Positions 1 through 12,769 are shown, counted from the stretch's first letter. The stretch: 64,000 nucleotides of DNA from Bryum argenteum (GCA_037043015.1 CM073330.1:3311263-3375262); one strand, 5' to 3'. Notes: generated by a model not told the origin, from the sequence alone. Numbers and translations: made by a program.

Positions 1-54
1 AAATATTGTTATTGTATCTTGGTTAAAGATCAAGCATTCATACTTATAATGTAC

Positions 55-990
55 AAGCTCCAACATAAGCATTTTGTAAACAAATGAACCGAAATAATTA
101 TTATCGTACAATTCAAATTGCATTCAATTTATGTATGAATTAGGCACATTATTATTAAAATTATATCTTCTCTTTTAGTAAGGTTGACAGTTAAGAAAAA
201 CAAAACATAAGATAATTTATTATTTTACTACTTTTCCATTTTTCCAACGAATTTTATTAAAAAAATCAAAGTACAATAGATTATTCAAGAGAAGTAACCA
301 CCATTTATAGTTATCCATTTTCTTCTATGGTATAGTTGGTGTTTTATTCAAATGAACTTTTGTTTCCTTGGAAGATCATCTATAACTCCTAACTTTCCTT
401 AAAACCCGAAACGGATTTTGGAAGTTCCCGCATGAGAAAAAACTCAGCCACCTTTGACCAACTTAATCTAAAGGAAAGTGAAATTTTGTGACTTAAACCG
501 TCTTGCAACAAGGTAATTTAGGGGTTAAGTTATGAATACAAGACTATTTTAGGTCTGTTCTATAAAGTATTTTCTAAATTAAGTATGTGAAAGACCTTTG
601 TCTTATAAATGTATGCTACTATACACAATGTAAATACTTTTTTACAAAATAAATGAAATTTCATCCAATTTATGTATGACAAATACACATTATTACTAAT
701 CTCCATTTGCTCTTTTAGTAGAGAATAAATCATAAGGATACAAAAAAATAAGAAAATTCTCCAAAGATCTACTATACCATGATGACACCAAGTATTAAAA
801 TAAATTTGAAGGTATCATAGATCTTTCAAAGGAAAGTAACATTTATTTATTGTGTTTGATATTATTCAACAATAAAACCATAAAGTTCAAGTACTTAATA
901 AAAAGAAAAATAAACTAACGAAGTATAATAGATTGTTCAAGAGAAGTAACCTACATTTATAGTTATCCATTTTCTTCTATGGTATGAGCA
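55..990. repeat. Diverged direct duplication in AT-rich DNA
   Basis: Two stretches, about 130-340 and 665-990, are diverged direct copies. Both contain a version of ATGTATGA...CACATTATTA...CTCTTTTAGTA and, further on, the almost identical stretch AGAGAAGTAACC..CATTTATAGTTATCCATTTTC (288-330 and 938-980). No coding signal is seen in either copy. The unit may be part of an old transposon, but I see no ends. Confidence 0.6.
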
Positions 991-1199
991 TATACGTTAA
1001 TGTACCTATTTACTTAAAAAAAAACCTATCAATACTATTATACCATTATAGGTATTTTTTCATTATCCAACGACTCTATTTGAACAAATATTTTTGGATT
1101 AAATAGTAACTATGTTATATATTTGTAAGACTCTAGGGCTTGATTTATCAATCAACAATATTCTTTTTTTAAGTATATAATTGTGTACTGATGTTTTAA

Positions 1200-1460
1200 C
1201 CCCTAAAGGCCCATGATGTTTTGGGAGCTTGAAATCCCAACACTGACCACTATGTACTAATGCGGGTACGTCCAATATTTTTGGAAATTTTTGATAACTT
1301 CAACCGTAGGATCTTGAAGTAGACTACCATAGGTAGTAGTGTGAAAATTTTCAACCGTTGGATCATCACTGGATGTGAGATCATAACATTTGAAGTTGAC
1401 TGTAAATTTTTTTTGGCCCTGACCGTAAAAGCCGAATCGGCGGCCGTGGGCCTTTAGGGG
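1200..1460. mobile_element. MITE flanked by TTAA, 261 bp
   Basis: The ends are perfect inverted repeats, CCCCTAAAGGCCCA at 1200-1213 and its complement at 1447-1460, each bordered outside by TTAA (1196-1199 and 1461-1464). TTAA on both sides is the target-site signature of piggyBac-type elements, but the terminal sequence is not one I can assign. The TTAA could also be part of a longer TIR, because TTTAA/TTAAA makes the symmetry run to 19 bp. The interior has no ORF. Related sequence in reverse orientation ends at about 21,458. Confidence 0.7.
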
Positions 1461-1652
1461 TTAAATTAGATTAAAATATCTTGTAATAAAACATAGGACC
1501 TTCCTATAATAGATTCTGTAAGATTCAAGATTGCAATTGTAAAGACTAACTCAGACGGTTATAGCCAAAATTTTTTTTCTTAGTGTAATTTTGATATACC
1601 TATCAATTGAAAATAATAAACTTACTTACTAAAAAAGCTGTTTATTTTGTTT

Positions 1653-1785
1653 CTATGCTGTGGGCGATGCATGCGGAGATTGCATGACCTGCTTGCCCGC
1701 CGCCTGATAAGCAGTACAATACTCCGAGTTGTTCGAATCGTCACCGTCGAAGGCGCTGGAAGCGTCATCACCTTTCTTCTTCTTT
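1653..1785 (-). pseudogene. Possible last-exon fragment, hydrophilic tail
   Basis: Read on the minus strand this stretch encodes a hydrophilic tail that starts KKKKGDDASSAFDGDDSNNS and ends at a TAG at 1653-1655. It stands out because its base composition is much more GC-rich than the surrounding AT-rich DNA. A weak AG lies at the 5' edge. I do not recognise the protein, and no upstream exon was found. It may be a stray exon or gene fragment. Confidence 0.3.
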
Positions 1786-1899
1786 GATATCATAATAAGA
1801 TTTTTTTGAACTAAATCTAAATAGCATTTCTAATGTGTGAATCATTCAATCCAAGCCTTCAAAGGCGTAATTTTAATTCTCTCAAGCTAGTTGTCATTG

Positions 1900-3250
1900 C
1901 TATTATGAAAAAAAGTTTAGTTACATATAATGAATTATAATATAATATAACATAAATTAACATATTAAGATATAATATTATAGAGTATAATATTATACAA
2001 TATAGTACAATAGAATATAATAGTATTTATTAAATCTTACTTAATATCTTTTAATATATTAAGATAATAAACTATAGTATACTATATTATAATATACCAA
2101 ACTTCTTCCTTTTTTTATATTTCGGAGTTAAAGGGGATCGGACTAAATATCAAGTTAAAAATGATTGCAAGTTAAAAAAGGAATAACTAAAAAAATCTTG
2201 CAATATGAATTGACAAATTATAATCATATAGTACAATAATTATAATCATATAGTGTAATAATTATAATCTAACATAACATACCTTAACATAATGGTATAC
2301 AATTTAATATTGCATAATATAGTATAACGTAATATAATGTACTTAAATATAGTATAACATAGTATATTTCATTATAATAGAATATAAAACGATAATATAA
2401 ATATGTTTAAAAACATAATAATATATAATTTTCATATAATATTACATAACATTAATAATGTAATTCATTTTCATATATAAAAATATATCATACTAGAATA
2501 TAATATATTATAAAATAACAACTTCTATAATTTATAAAATATTAAAAAATTTATAATACAATATAATACAGTATAATATAGGAAAATATTGGAAATTATA
2601 GAAAATTGAAGTAAATAATATTATGATATAGTCTAATAAAGTATAGTATCGTATTTTTAGTATACCATAGTACAATATAGTATTATATAGTATAATAGAA
2701 TACAAAAAAATGATTATTTATTTCAGATATATCTTAATCATATAGGGCAATATAATCTATTAATATAACATAACTTAACACAATGGTATAGAAGTTAATA
2801 TAGTTTAATATCCTATCACATAGTATTATATAGTAATATATTCTATCGAATAATTTGTATAATATAGTATAATATATTATGATATATTATAATGTAATAT
2901 AATCTAGAATAATCAAATATAGTACAATATAATAGAATATAGAAGAATAAAAGAATAGCATATAGAAATATACTATAGGAAAATTATATATATATATATA
3001 TTGTTTTGAAGATGTAAAATTATATAATATAATATGATATAATATAATATAGTATGATATAATATAGTATATTTTAATATAATATAATACAACCTACTAT
3101 TATATACTATCATATAATATACTATAATATAATATACTATAATATAATATACGATAATATAATATACTATAATAAAATATACTATAATAAAATATACTAA
3201 ATATATTATATGTTACTCTAATTTTGTAGTTATTATAGTTTATTCAATAA
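1900..3250. repeat. AT-rich low-complexity region
   Basis: The stretch is made of drifting TATAATATA-type units with few other words. The clearest tandem part, about 3110-3195, repeats AATATACTATAAT. No gene is seen. Confidence 0.75.
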
Positions 3251-3589
3251 ATTCATTGATACATTTTTGTATTTTTTTTTCCACTTCTCATAGTTATGTA
3301 TAGATTGTTCAATTTTATAGAGAAAATTATAAGACAATATTGTTTGTAAAAAATAAAAATTGATAATTTGAAATGGGTTTCCCTCCAAAATCACTTTCCC
3401 GCCGAAATTCCTTTGCCGCCTAATACTTTCAAAATTATGTTTTAAAAAGTGGAATCGTTTTTAGAATCCTAAATTCCTAATCAAGACAAAATCCATATTG
3501 CGACAAAATTTGTCGGCTTTTTGCACGATTTCGGGCGTCGAGATACTCTCACGATGTAGCCGTTGAGGTCGGGCTCGGGTTGCATACTC

Positions 3590-3900
3590 TGTCTCTCAAG
3601 TGTCCTTTCATTTTCTTCTCTCTCTCGTTCTTGCTCTCAAGGTGCGCTCCATTTCATATTTCGTTCCGGTGTGTAGGTTCAAGGTTGCGTGTGTGTCGAA
3701 GAAGTTTTAGTTGGTGCTCAGTGCGTCTGATGTAGTTTCGCATTTAGAGTTTTCAGTATTGTTGCATTAGTTTGATAATGATTCATGTTAAGACTCTTGC
3801 TCGTCATGTATTTTTCGACTTCCGTATTCGTAACAAATTTTTGTGCTTGGTTTTTTCAGTTGAGAGCCCTTCTTTTCCTTTGGAAGTTTGCAATTCGCAG
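3590..3900 (+). other. Probable non-coding first exon of the 5.2-8.3 kb gene
   Basis: A pyrimidine-rich leader (TCTCTCAAG, TTCTTCTCTCTCTCG) precedes a good donor, TTCGCAG|GTAAGC, at 3900/3901. A good acceptor, CTTCTTTTTTGTAG|GATGG, lies at 5158/5159, two bases before the ATG at 5160. The implied 1.26-kb intron contains the whole palindrome array. The exon has no long reading frame of its own, so it would be 5' UTR. Its 5' edge is a guess and the splice sites are inferred by eye. Confidence 0.5.
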
Positions 3901-3971
3901 GTAAGCGATGTTCGCAAATTGAGTGCAAGGCATGAATGACAGTGCTTCAACACTTACTATTAATAGAATGC

Positions 3972-5045
3972 AAGTTATCCCCGGGGCGGGGATAACTTCT
4001 ACTGTCTGTGGGGATTATTCATGGAATCTATGCTCCGATGATTATCCACGCCCCGGGGACCACCATGCATCCCCCCAAAAAACCATTATCCCCGGGCCGG
4101 GGATATCATTACTTTCGTGGGCAGTAGAATATTATCCCCGGGCCGGGGATAATATTTTTTGGTTTTCAGTTGCATGGTTATCCCCGGCCCGGGGATAACT
4201 ATGTAACCACCTACCCACAAATATTATCCCCGGCCCGGGGATAATATTCAACTGCCCACGAAATTAATGTTATCCCCGGGCCGGGGATTACAAATCTACG
4301 GCCCAACAAAAAATATTATCCCCGGCCCGGGGATAATATTTTTTGGCGGTTACATAGTTATCCCCGGGCCGGGGATAACCATGCAACTAACCACCAGAAA
4401 ATATTATCCCCGTGCCGGGGATAATATAATTTTGGGCAGTTGCTTAGATATCTCCGGACCGGGGATAATTATGTAACCGCCAAAAATATTATCCCCGGCC
4501 CGGGGATAATATTTTTTGGCAGTTAGTTGCATGGTTATCCTCGGCCCGGGGATAACTATGTAACCGCCAAAAATTATTATCCCCGTGCCGGGGATAATAT
4601 AATTGTGGGCAGTTGCATGGTTATCAGCGGACCGGGGATAATTATGTAACCGCCAAAAATATTATCCCCGGCCCGGGGATAATATTTTATGGCAGTTAGT
4701 TGCATGGTTATCCCCGGCCCGGGGATAACTATGTAACCGCCAATAAATATTGTCCCCGGGCCGGGGATAATATTTTTTGGTTTTCAGTCGCATGGTTATC
4801 CCCGGGCCGTGGATAACTATGAAACCGCCTACTAAGAAATATTATCCCCGGGCCACGGATATTATTTTTGGCGGTTACATATCTCCCCGGTCCGTTGATA
4901 ACCATGCATCGGCTCAAGAAGAAAAATTATCCCCGGGTCGGGGATAATAGTTTTTGGTGGGCGGTTGGTTAGTTATCTCCGGCCCGGGGATAATTATAAT
5001 TTTTGGGTAGTCGCATAAATATCCCCGACCGGGGATATCTATGCA
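3972..5045. repeat. Array of about 24 GC-rich palindromes in an intron
   Basis: The perfect or near-perfect palindrome TTATCCCCGGCCCGGGGATAA (core centre GGCC or CCGG) recurs every 40-47 bp, about 24 times. The spacers come in two kinds that are reverse complements of each other: a TATTTTTTGGCGGTTACATAG type and a CTATGTAACCGCCAAAAATA type. Two palindromes plus two spacers therefore make a roughly 88-bp unit that reads nearly the same on both strands. Spacers are AT-rich and palindromes are GC-rich, which gives a banded composition. Any transcript would fold into serial hairpins. Some palindromes carry one or two changes, for example near 4448, 4620 and 4884. The array lies within the inferred first intron of the next gene. 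Confidence 0.9.
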
Positions 5046-5159
5046 ACCGCTCAAGTTAATATACTACTAGGTTATACTAAACAGATTTCATGTTTTATCA
5101 TCTCGTATGCTATTTAACAAGCACTAAGCTGTCTTGTCAATCTTCTTCTTTTTTGTAGG

Positions 5160-8100
5160 ATGGAGACTTTCGTTGTCAACGGTGTCGATTTCCGTCCACC
5201 AGTTCTACCTGAAGGAGTTGCACAGTGCGAGGGTTTTAGCCGTTCATCATGGGTGTCGAAACGAGTCACTCTTCTGAATGACGCCGGTGTTGAAGTTGCA
5301 AAGCCGCATCATCAATCCGTTGACTCTAGCGTCGTCCCAGAGACTGGTGGTCGGCCTCTTGGATCCGACTTTGTCTGCGTACAGATAGCAGAGTCATTAG
5401 TAGAAGCAGAGGTTCCTTTCAGTTGGATCTACTCTTTGCGTGCATGGCCAATCACGCATGTCCTTCTCAACGGAGCAAGCCTCTCGACCACGACCAACGC
5501 GCCATCTTCAATGCGGCTTGCAAGGTTTTTGGTCGGCCACCACGAGTTGGTCTTCGCCAAAGATCGAGCAAACGTCAAAGCGTCTTGGGATTCACCACCT
5601 AAGAAGGAGTACTTTCTTACACCGGAGTCCATCAACTTTGTTCAACAACTTATTGTTGTCCAAAGAACTGTGTGCAGCCCTATCCTCGAGGCAAAATTAA
5701 AGATTTGAGGTTCCAGTTCTATGTTCGCGGTGATGTTTACTTCAGAAAACATTGTCTCCTTAGTGTGCATGGTCAAGTCCACGAAGCGGCGGACGGAAAT
5801 GACATGATTATGTTGGAGGGTATTGAGGTGTGTTGCGTGGCGTGGTACCTGATTATGGGCGTGTCACGTGCCACATTCTTCCGGTGGAGGTATGCCTATC
5901 AAGACGGACAGCAAGCGGAGGACCATGGAAACTGTGGTTCAAAGAAACCTCGTATCCAGACATTGCAAGCCACAGCATCCCTTCAAGCCATTGTGGAAAA
6001 TGCTGCGGATCTCATGCCGCATCGAACAAAGACTATTGATACGGGCAAGAAGGTTGTGTCCAAGTGCTTGCCCTCTTCCTTCCGCTGGAGGGACAATTTA
6101 CCAGAGGTGAATGCCATCAATGTCGTCCACGGTCTTCCTCCTATATCAAAATCTGCTCTAAGTAGGATCCGGCAAGAATCATTCCAAGAGTACTATTCCA
6201 AGCAAAAGGGTGACACATTTGCTCGTTGTGGTGAATGTGACAAAATCAAACAACTTCGAGCATCCAAAGACGCGAGGCGCGATCGCGCATGGGCTCTTCA
6301 TGATGCCAAATTCAAACGCCATAATACTTCTCAAATGGCGCATAGGTTGCTCTATTATAGTAACCGCTAAGAGTCTGAGACACGGCCCGAATCGTCTTTG
6401 TGCATTATTCATGACAAAATGGATCATTCCAAGACAGCCTCTCCGCAATTCTCACACAAGAGTAAATCGACCGATTCCTTCATGAAATTGCCGGTTTCCA
6501 TCACAGGCATGATTGCTCATGGACACGGAGATGTACGTTACGCACATTACGGCCTCGATATATATCCCACGGATTCTAATCATACTATTGGTTCATTTGC
6601 TCAACTGCTAAGAGATTTGGAATCTCCTCCGAAGTGCTCTTCCAGGCAGTTGTTTGGTGGTGGTAGAAGTAGCCCTCTCTCTGAGGCTGTTTTGGATGGG
6701 GCGGACATGTGCTTGGATTCGCTTGGTCTTCTCCCAGAGGCTCCAATCCCGGGAAAGACTCTTCCTCCGGTGCTACACATGCAGCTAGATAATGCTTGCG
6801 GGGATAATAAGAATCGATTTGTTTTTGCATTCTTTTCACTGCTCGTGTACAAGGGCGTTTTTCGAGAGATTTACTTGGACTTCCTTATTGTGGGTCACTG
6901 TCATGGGCCAAGGCCTCGTTGATAAGCTCGGATGTTCACTCGCTATTAATTTTATAAATAGAACTTCGGCAGTAGAGCTAAAGTATAGCCTCGGCAGTAG
7001 AGCTAAAGTATAGCCTCGGCGAGAGAGCTAAAGTATAGCCTCGGCGAAGAGAGCTAAAAGTATAGCCTCGGCGAGAGAGCTAAAGTATAGCCTCGGCCCA
7101 GATTGAGCCAAGAGGTTAGTATATAAGGGACTCTTATTCATTGTAAACCTAAGTCTTGGATCAATATATTTCTTTTGTAGTTTTTGCTTGTTTTGACAGC
7201 TAGACTCTTACAGTCACACTCATGAGGATATTGATGCTCTTTTCGGGCGATGGAGTAGTAAGCTCAAGACCAACAGCTACCCTACTGTTCCCCTTCTCAT
7301 GAGATCTTTCATGGACACAGAGGATAAGCCGGTAATTCCTCACTTAATTGAGGAAGTTCCGGATTTCAAGACGTTCATCAAAGGTTACCTTTGTGATGGC
7401 GACGAGGCGTTATCTGGGCATACTAGTGCCCAACAATTTAGGTTTTTTAGAGATGCTTCCGGCTGGCCTTTGATGCAGTACAAAATTCTGTGTACGGATA
7501 GCGAGTGGCTTCCTCAAGATAGTGCAGGGGTTAGGTTGTGGAAAGTTTTGCCAAATGGTCAACCTCAGGTTCCTCTTGGAGATCCTACGTTACTAGTTCC
7601 AAACGAAATGAAGAATATAGAAGATATTCGAAAGGGAATTAGTGGTTTTGTGAGCTTGTGGGAGTCCTTGGCGGATGCTGATCCAACTGGCGACTATCGT
7701 AGACATCATGAACAATTCATTTACTATTGGAAAGCAGTTCGTGAGGCTTTAGATTTACCCGTCCCTGCTCCATCAACGTTTAGGGATGGATTTTGGCCTA
7801 CTTCTAGGTACTCTCCAAGTGAAGAGGATCGATTTGAAGATAACGGAGAATTGCGCGAGGAATTTGCTGTTGATCCTCCGTTAAATAGGACAAATACGAG
7901 ATCGTCCACAAGCATCATTCGAGTTGGACGGGATGTTTATGAGGGATACCTACTTGTGCTACGTCCGGCTGATGGAGATCTTAAGAAATTTTGGATAGCT
8001 CGTGCTTTGAGCAACCCAAATGCTAGTGTAGAGCATCCTCAAGAAATCCACATTGAGTATTGGAAGCCAGTATCTTCTAAACATGTCAATCCTGACACTT

Positions 8101-8294
8101 ACGTAGGGTGGGATACAAGAAGAGGTAACTCTTGGTGTAAAGATATGGATTATGATCCAACTTGGGTGGCTACAACATCAATCATGGGAGCTTGGAAGCC
8201 AAGATTTCGTCTTGAAACCGTTAATCCCAAGATGTGCATACCGGAGCTACAAATTTCAATTATTAAGGACTCAATTATCGAGTTTGATGAGTAG
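5160..8294 (+). pseudogene. DUF7869-like transposase-type protein, broken
   Basis: The gene resembles the large transposase-like proteins that carry the domain catalogued as DUF7869. Landmarks in order are: a CCPKNC cysteine motif (about 5660-5680), an LIMGVS.ATFFRWR helix (about 5850), CGECDKIK (about 6230), LCIIHDKMDHSKTA (about 6398), HGHGDVRYAHYGLDIYPTDS (about 6523), LQLDNACGDNKNRFVFAF (about 6780), then VGH at 6890-6898 and THEDIDALF from 7218. The C-terminal part, 7218-8294, is one open frame ending at TGA or TAG near 8294 and includes a Tudor/BAH-like segment that I cannot name. The reading frame changes once in the first 500 bp, and stops lie near 5600 and 6368. A solo LTR (6899-7212) splits the conserved VGHTHEDID motif. 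The start at 5160 fits the acceptor just upstream. Host gene or DNA-transposon gene is undecided; I saw no TIRs around it. Confidence 0.75.
6899..7212 (+). mobile_element. Solo LTR, Copia-like, 314 bp
   Basis: The stretch begins TGTCATGGGCC and ends CTCTTACA, so it has TG...CA ends. It is flanked by the identical 5-bp GTCAC at 6894-6898 and 7213-7217, the usual duplication of an LTR retroelement. It holds a TATA box (TATATAAG, 7120-7127) and about five tandem copies of a 25-27-bp unit containing GAGCTAAAGTATAGCCTCGG (6966-7098). Only the LTR remains, with no internal region. The TSD is intact, and the flanks are two parts of one DUF7869-like gene, so the insertion is younger than that gene copy. 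Confidence 0.85.
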
Positions 8295-9277
8295 TTTTCA
8301 TGTTAATATATAGTTATATTAGATTATATTAGTTTCAATGGTACACCCTTTCTCATTGCAATGTAGCCAATGCAAATTAGAGTAGTATGACACTACTTCT
8401 AGAGATGATTTATCTATTTATAGTAAGATGGTATATCCATTTCAATGTATTTCCATGGGATTATTTCCTTCCATTGGTGTTGTGATAATTTTATTTCTCT
8501 ATAGATATTAATATGTCCTTTGATCGGATTACTTCTTATATATATTTTTCTTTAAAGTAATAATATTCATCATGCATAATACTTTTTGGTCCTTCAAGCT
8601 TGCAATCTATGACTCAAGTAATGAGATGTGAAGTAGTCTCAATATACTTTCCGTCTCAAAATAATGAATATTAATGATCAACAAATATATTAATAGAATT
8701 TTTGGTATCGAGGGTTCAAATTACATTCTTTTGTTGGGTTCATTCGAGTCTAATTTTCAATTAAGTCTCATTTTACTTGACACCAGATTTACTATTTTTA
8801 ACCACTGATTTAAATTGAGATTGCAAATTGTCTCAAAATACTTAATATCCCCTTCAAGGATGATGACTCAAGTCAAAGTAGCCACCAACTGTAGTTCTAT
8901 GTAGTTCTATGAAGAAGCGAGTATTAGAGACGCATTACATGGGGAGTCAAGCCGAGCATGGGGCTGAAGAAGGGCAAAAATTCTCTCAATGTGGTTGGTT
9001 CATTAATTCTAGTTCAAAAAATGAACAAGTCACGTTGAGATGACTTTTGCTCTGCATCGGCTCCAAGTATGGCTTGACTACCCATGTAAAGCGTCCCTTA
9101 GTGTAGTAAGTTCTCACCTTCGACCATCCGCTTTTTGATTTATACCACTTTTCTGACTCTTGTTGTCTCACTCTGCATGAGCTCTGTACAAAATTGGGTT
9201 CTTTTTATTCATTCTGTACGTGAGATTTTTTACTCCGAATTCATTTAAAAAGAAAAGAAAAAAATTGGTTTTTTTTT

Positions 9278-9322
<45 letters not shown>

Positions 9323-11070
9323 CTTAAAATTGTGTTGAAAATTTGCCTATTCATCAATAGTGACTTTGTGTACTTTTACGCTTTATAAGTTTAATCTACT
9401 GATTATTTAAAAACTCAATCATAGGATCTTGAAATTAGCTTCATTGGTTTACTAATCATAATTATCTAGATTTCAAGTGTTAATTCTTTTATGAGATTAT
9501 AATCTTCAAAGTGGAGTGAAAATTCGCTACCGGAAACCTTCAAAAACCAATTTGGATTTTACAAAATTCTAGGGGTTGATTGATAATTGATGAGATTACA
9601 GTTTTGTAGTTGTTCATACTTTTTTTTCTTTTAGTAACTTGCACTATTTTATTTTTTTTAAAATTTTTTTTTTAAATTTTTTTTTAATTTTAATTTTTTT
9701 TTTTTTTTTTTTTTTATTGCTAGGAATTGAAATTTCAATGTGACACCCATTCAATTTCAAAATACAAAATTGTCTCAAGTTGGAATAAGAATTTGAAGAG
9801 CCTCAAGTCATTTATTTTCAATAGTGGTATTTGATCTTGGTCCCCAAAGTTAACCCTAAACTCTCATTCTACATTTAGGGAAATATAATTGCTTTAACAA
9901 CCTTTGAACATTATGATCTCACACTATTCGAATCTAAAATTTAGTAGACATGTACAAATTAGATACACCTCAAACACTAAACCTCTTAATACGTTTAGAA
10001 TGTCAAAAAAGTATTGAAATTCTTCATCGTGCGTTGGGAAAGTGCAATCAGCAAAGAATTTTCGGGAGTTCTCAAAGAATTTTCGGGAGTTCTCGATTGT
10101 AGCTTGGACCAATGATCGGGAAGAAATGATGGCTAGTTTATTATCAGCCGATGGATCTAGCACACTAGTCGGTCCATTCATGAAACCACTGGCTAAAAAC
10201 CCATGAAAACTACAAAATAAATTTCTATTCTCAGTATAAAATAAGGCAATTGCCGGAAGAGATCTGTGAAGAACCGATTGAGTGTGGGAAATGCCGATTA
10301 TTAGTAAAAAAACTTCCCAAACCCTGGCCTGGACTTTTACACAGATTCTGTAGGAGATTCATGAAAAGTAACTGAAAACCCTGCTAAAAAACGCTCGTAA
10401 GACAAATCGTTATAGAAATAACGTACATAACGGCCGGTCCGTTCCTGTCTGAGTGCTGATTATCATGAAAATTGTAGCCCAAATGGTTATCACGAAAGCC
10501 GAAAATCAGGACATTCGAGGCTTATATATGTTACGTACAGACAAATCGTAATTCGTCACGTCATGCACATTCAAGATCAGTTCAAGAACAACGATCATTG
10601 GATAAGATCGGAGACTTATAAAGTGCTCATCTGGGTCAATTTTCAAAATTCGTCACGAGGTATACAGTGTCTGAAAGACGATGGTTCTATCCGACATCTC
10701 GACGTCATGAACACGTACCAATTTGCTTTCTTACGTTCAACAGTTGCTTCGAGCCAGGGATGTTGTGTTTGATCGGTATTCAATCTGTGTCTCGCCGACA
10801 ACGTCGACGCCTTCAAGCGCAAGATTGCTGTGTCGTACAAGATTTGTGGGCGAGGATCGTGGGATTTCGTCCCAAGATGGTCATGGTCTACTAGATTTCG
10901 CATGTATAATCAGGATTGCGTGGAGCAGGGGATTCATCTGCATGCGGTTCCAGACACATTGGAGATCCTGTCGGCGCTCCTGCATCGAGCCTCCGTTCTC
11001 GAAAATCGAGAGCTTCACCAATCTCCGCATCCATATCATTCGGGAGATAGAGCCAATCCAGTGAATCGGG
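8295..11070. other. Non-coding stretch
   Basis: No recognisable gene. It contains long T runs (about 9262-9318 and 9690-9716). A fragment around 9400-9560 has GGATCTTGAA and GAGATTATAATCTTCAAA words, as in the 1.2-kb MITE family. A short duplication, AAAGAATTTTCGGGAGTTCT, lies at about 10,053-10,095. Open frames between 10,560 and 11,060 overlap on both strands and match nothing I know. Confidence 0.6.
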
Positions 11071-11074
11071 GAAT

Positions 11075-11183
11075 TATATAAAAGCATCGGGAGATTCTGC
11101 ATTCATCGCAAGATCGGCAGTTGCAGTAAATGGCGGCATTCTGCGATAATGGCAGGTTTAGGGTGGTTGAAGTTTTCTTTTAG
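11075..11183 (+). promoter_or_regulatory. Candidate TATA box and tiny first exon
   Basis: TATATAAAA at 11,075-11,083 is followed about 50 bp later by an ATG (11,130) that opens a 17-codon frame, MAAFCDNGRFRVVEVFF. The region just upstream is less AT-rich than its surroundings. It could be the start of a decayed gene or an element promoter; no downstream exon was found. Confidence 0.25.
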
Positions 11184-11189
11184 TGACTG

Positions 11190-12765
11190 GATTTATGTAA
11201 ATTTGAGCCATTCTTGGCCGAAAGTGGGTGAAGCTACACTTTTTCATGAGTGCGTCTTAAAAGAAGGTGATATTGTAAAGCATAGTGCTAATCTTTCAAG
11301 TGAAACAAATTTTGATATGGCAAGAATGGAGCTTGAAATGTTGATATTTTTATAAATTTGCCAATCTACATGTTCATTTAAGACAATCTTGAGCTTTTGA
11401 GACTTGTTGCCTACTATTTTAACGCATACTGTGAAGTGATCCATCATTCATGCACTTTATGGCTATCTTTCATTCTTACATTGAATGAAAGTTTTCCAAT
11501 TTGATGACTTTGTAATGCTAGGTTGTTTTGCATTGAGAAATGTACTAAAGTGTCACTTGGAGTCTTGGACATAAACATGTAGCAAGTATACGAGGCTCTG
11601 AAAGCTTTTGATAACATATGCTTAAAAGAGGGTTAGTAGGACCATTACTAATTGAGTGACCAAACTGGAAGGGTGAAGGTGAATGCAACGTTGGTGCATG
11701 AAGTGATACACTACTACAGTGGTGCTTGCACCTTGCTTTTGTTAACAAAAGACCAAAAAATACTACACGTTGTGTCAAGTTGAACTTCAATCTCTAATTC
11801 ATCATCATCAATTATTTGGGTTCGTTAAAGGGAGTTAGAACCTCTATATGGTTATCATCAATATTATATAAAAGATTAGAATACTTATAAGTGCGGACGG
11901 GTTTATGCTAGGCTTGATGCTAAACCAATTGTGTGTTGTTGCAAAACTTTCATGAATGCGTAAAAAACGAGGTAGTCCTTTAGCCCTCCTTTCTACAACT
12001 CTCATATGTCTAAAATCAAATTCGTTTCGCTTGTGCAAGACACAAAGACAACAATGTGTGTGTGCTTGTATTTGTATCTCGGTAAAAGTTTGATTTTTTA
12101 TATGGTTTAGTCCGCCAAGGCATCTTGTATATACAAAGAGTATCCAACACATGACATAATCATTGACACGGATCTATTTGGAACTCATCAAATTGCACGA
12201 ATTCAAGCAACCCATGTTTTCAATAAACATAGCTTTACTAGCCTTAGTAAGTATTTGGATCTCCTGAAGAAACTAGCAGAGGCATTTGTCGTAAAGAGGT
12301 CTTTTGGATTAAAATTCCTAAAGAACTTGTGCAGTTGATAGTTTTTGATATTACAAACCAAGTGGATTGAGGTCAAATAAAAGGAGAGCGCGTGGCCTTG
12401 ACAGTGGCCATCATATACAAGCGACTTAAGCATGATTGTAGTATCTGAAAAGCATGTTAGTATAAGAAGTTCTAGCAAAATCTGAAGCTCAATTATATTA
12501 TATTTTTATGTTGTAGAGTGAGGTTCACTTCAATTACGAAGTCTAGCACTTACCTTTCCTTGCTTCTCACAATTTCCAAAACTTTCACCATTTGCCGCAC
12601 AATTCCTCTTCCTCACCTCGATTCCTTCCGCTATTAGAGTATTCAACAAAAGTGGTAATTAGAATTTTTTATAGAAAGTGAATGATACATGTAAAATAGG
12701 GTCATTCTGTACGAGGAAAACCATGAAAGACAAGGTTCATTATTACAAGAGACTAAACAACAAAG
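11190..12765. other. Non-coding stretch
   Basis: Open frames here are short, on both strands, and match nothing known. No repeats with clear ends were seen. Confidence 0.5.
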
Positions 12766-12769
12766 AGGA

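Noticed and set aside
3923-4917. Several open frames rich in IIPGPGI and YPRAGD words on both strands over the palindrome array.
   Set aside because: They are a by-product of the repeated palindrome, which opens frames in both directions; no other coding sign.
10560-11064. Cluster of overlapping frames on both strands, 69-113 codons.
   Set aside because: None has a motif, and the frames compete with each other; the stretch simply has few stops.
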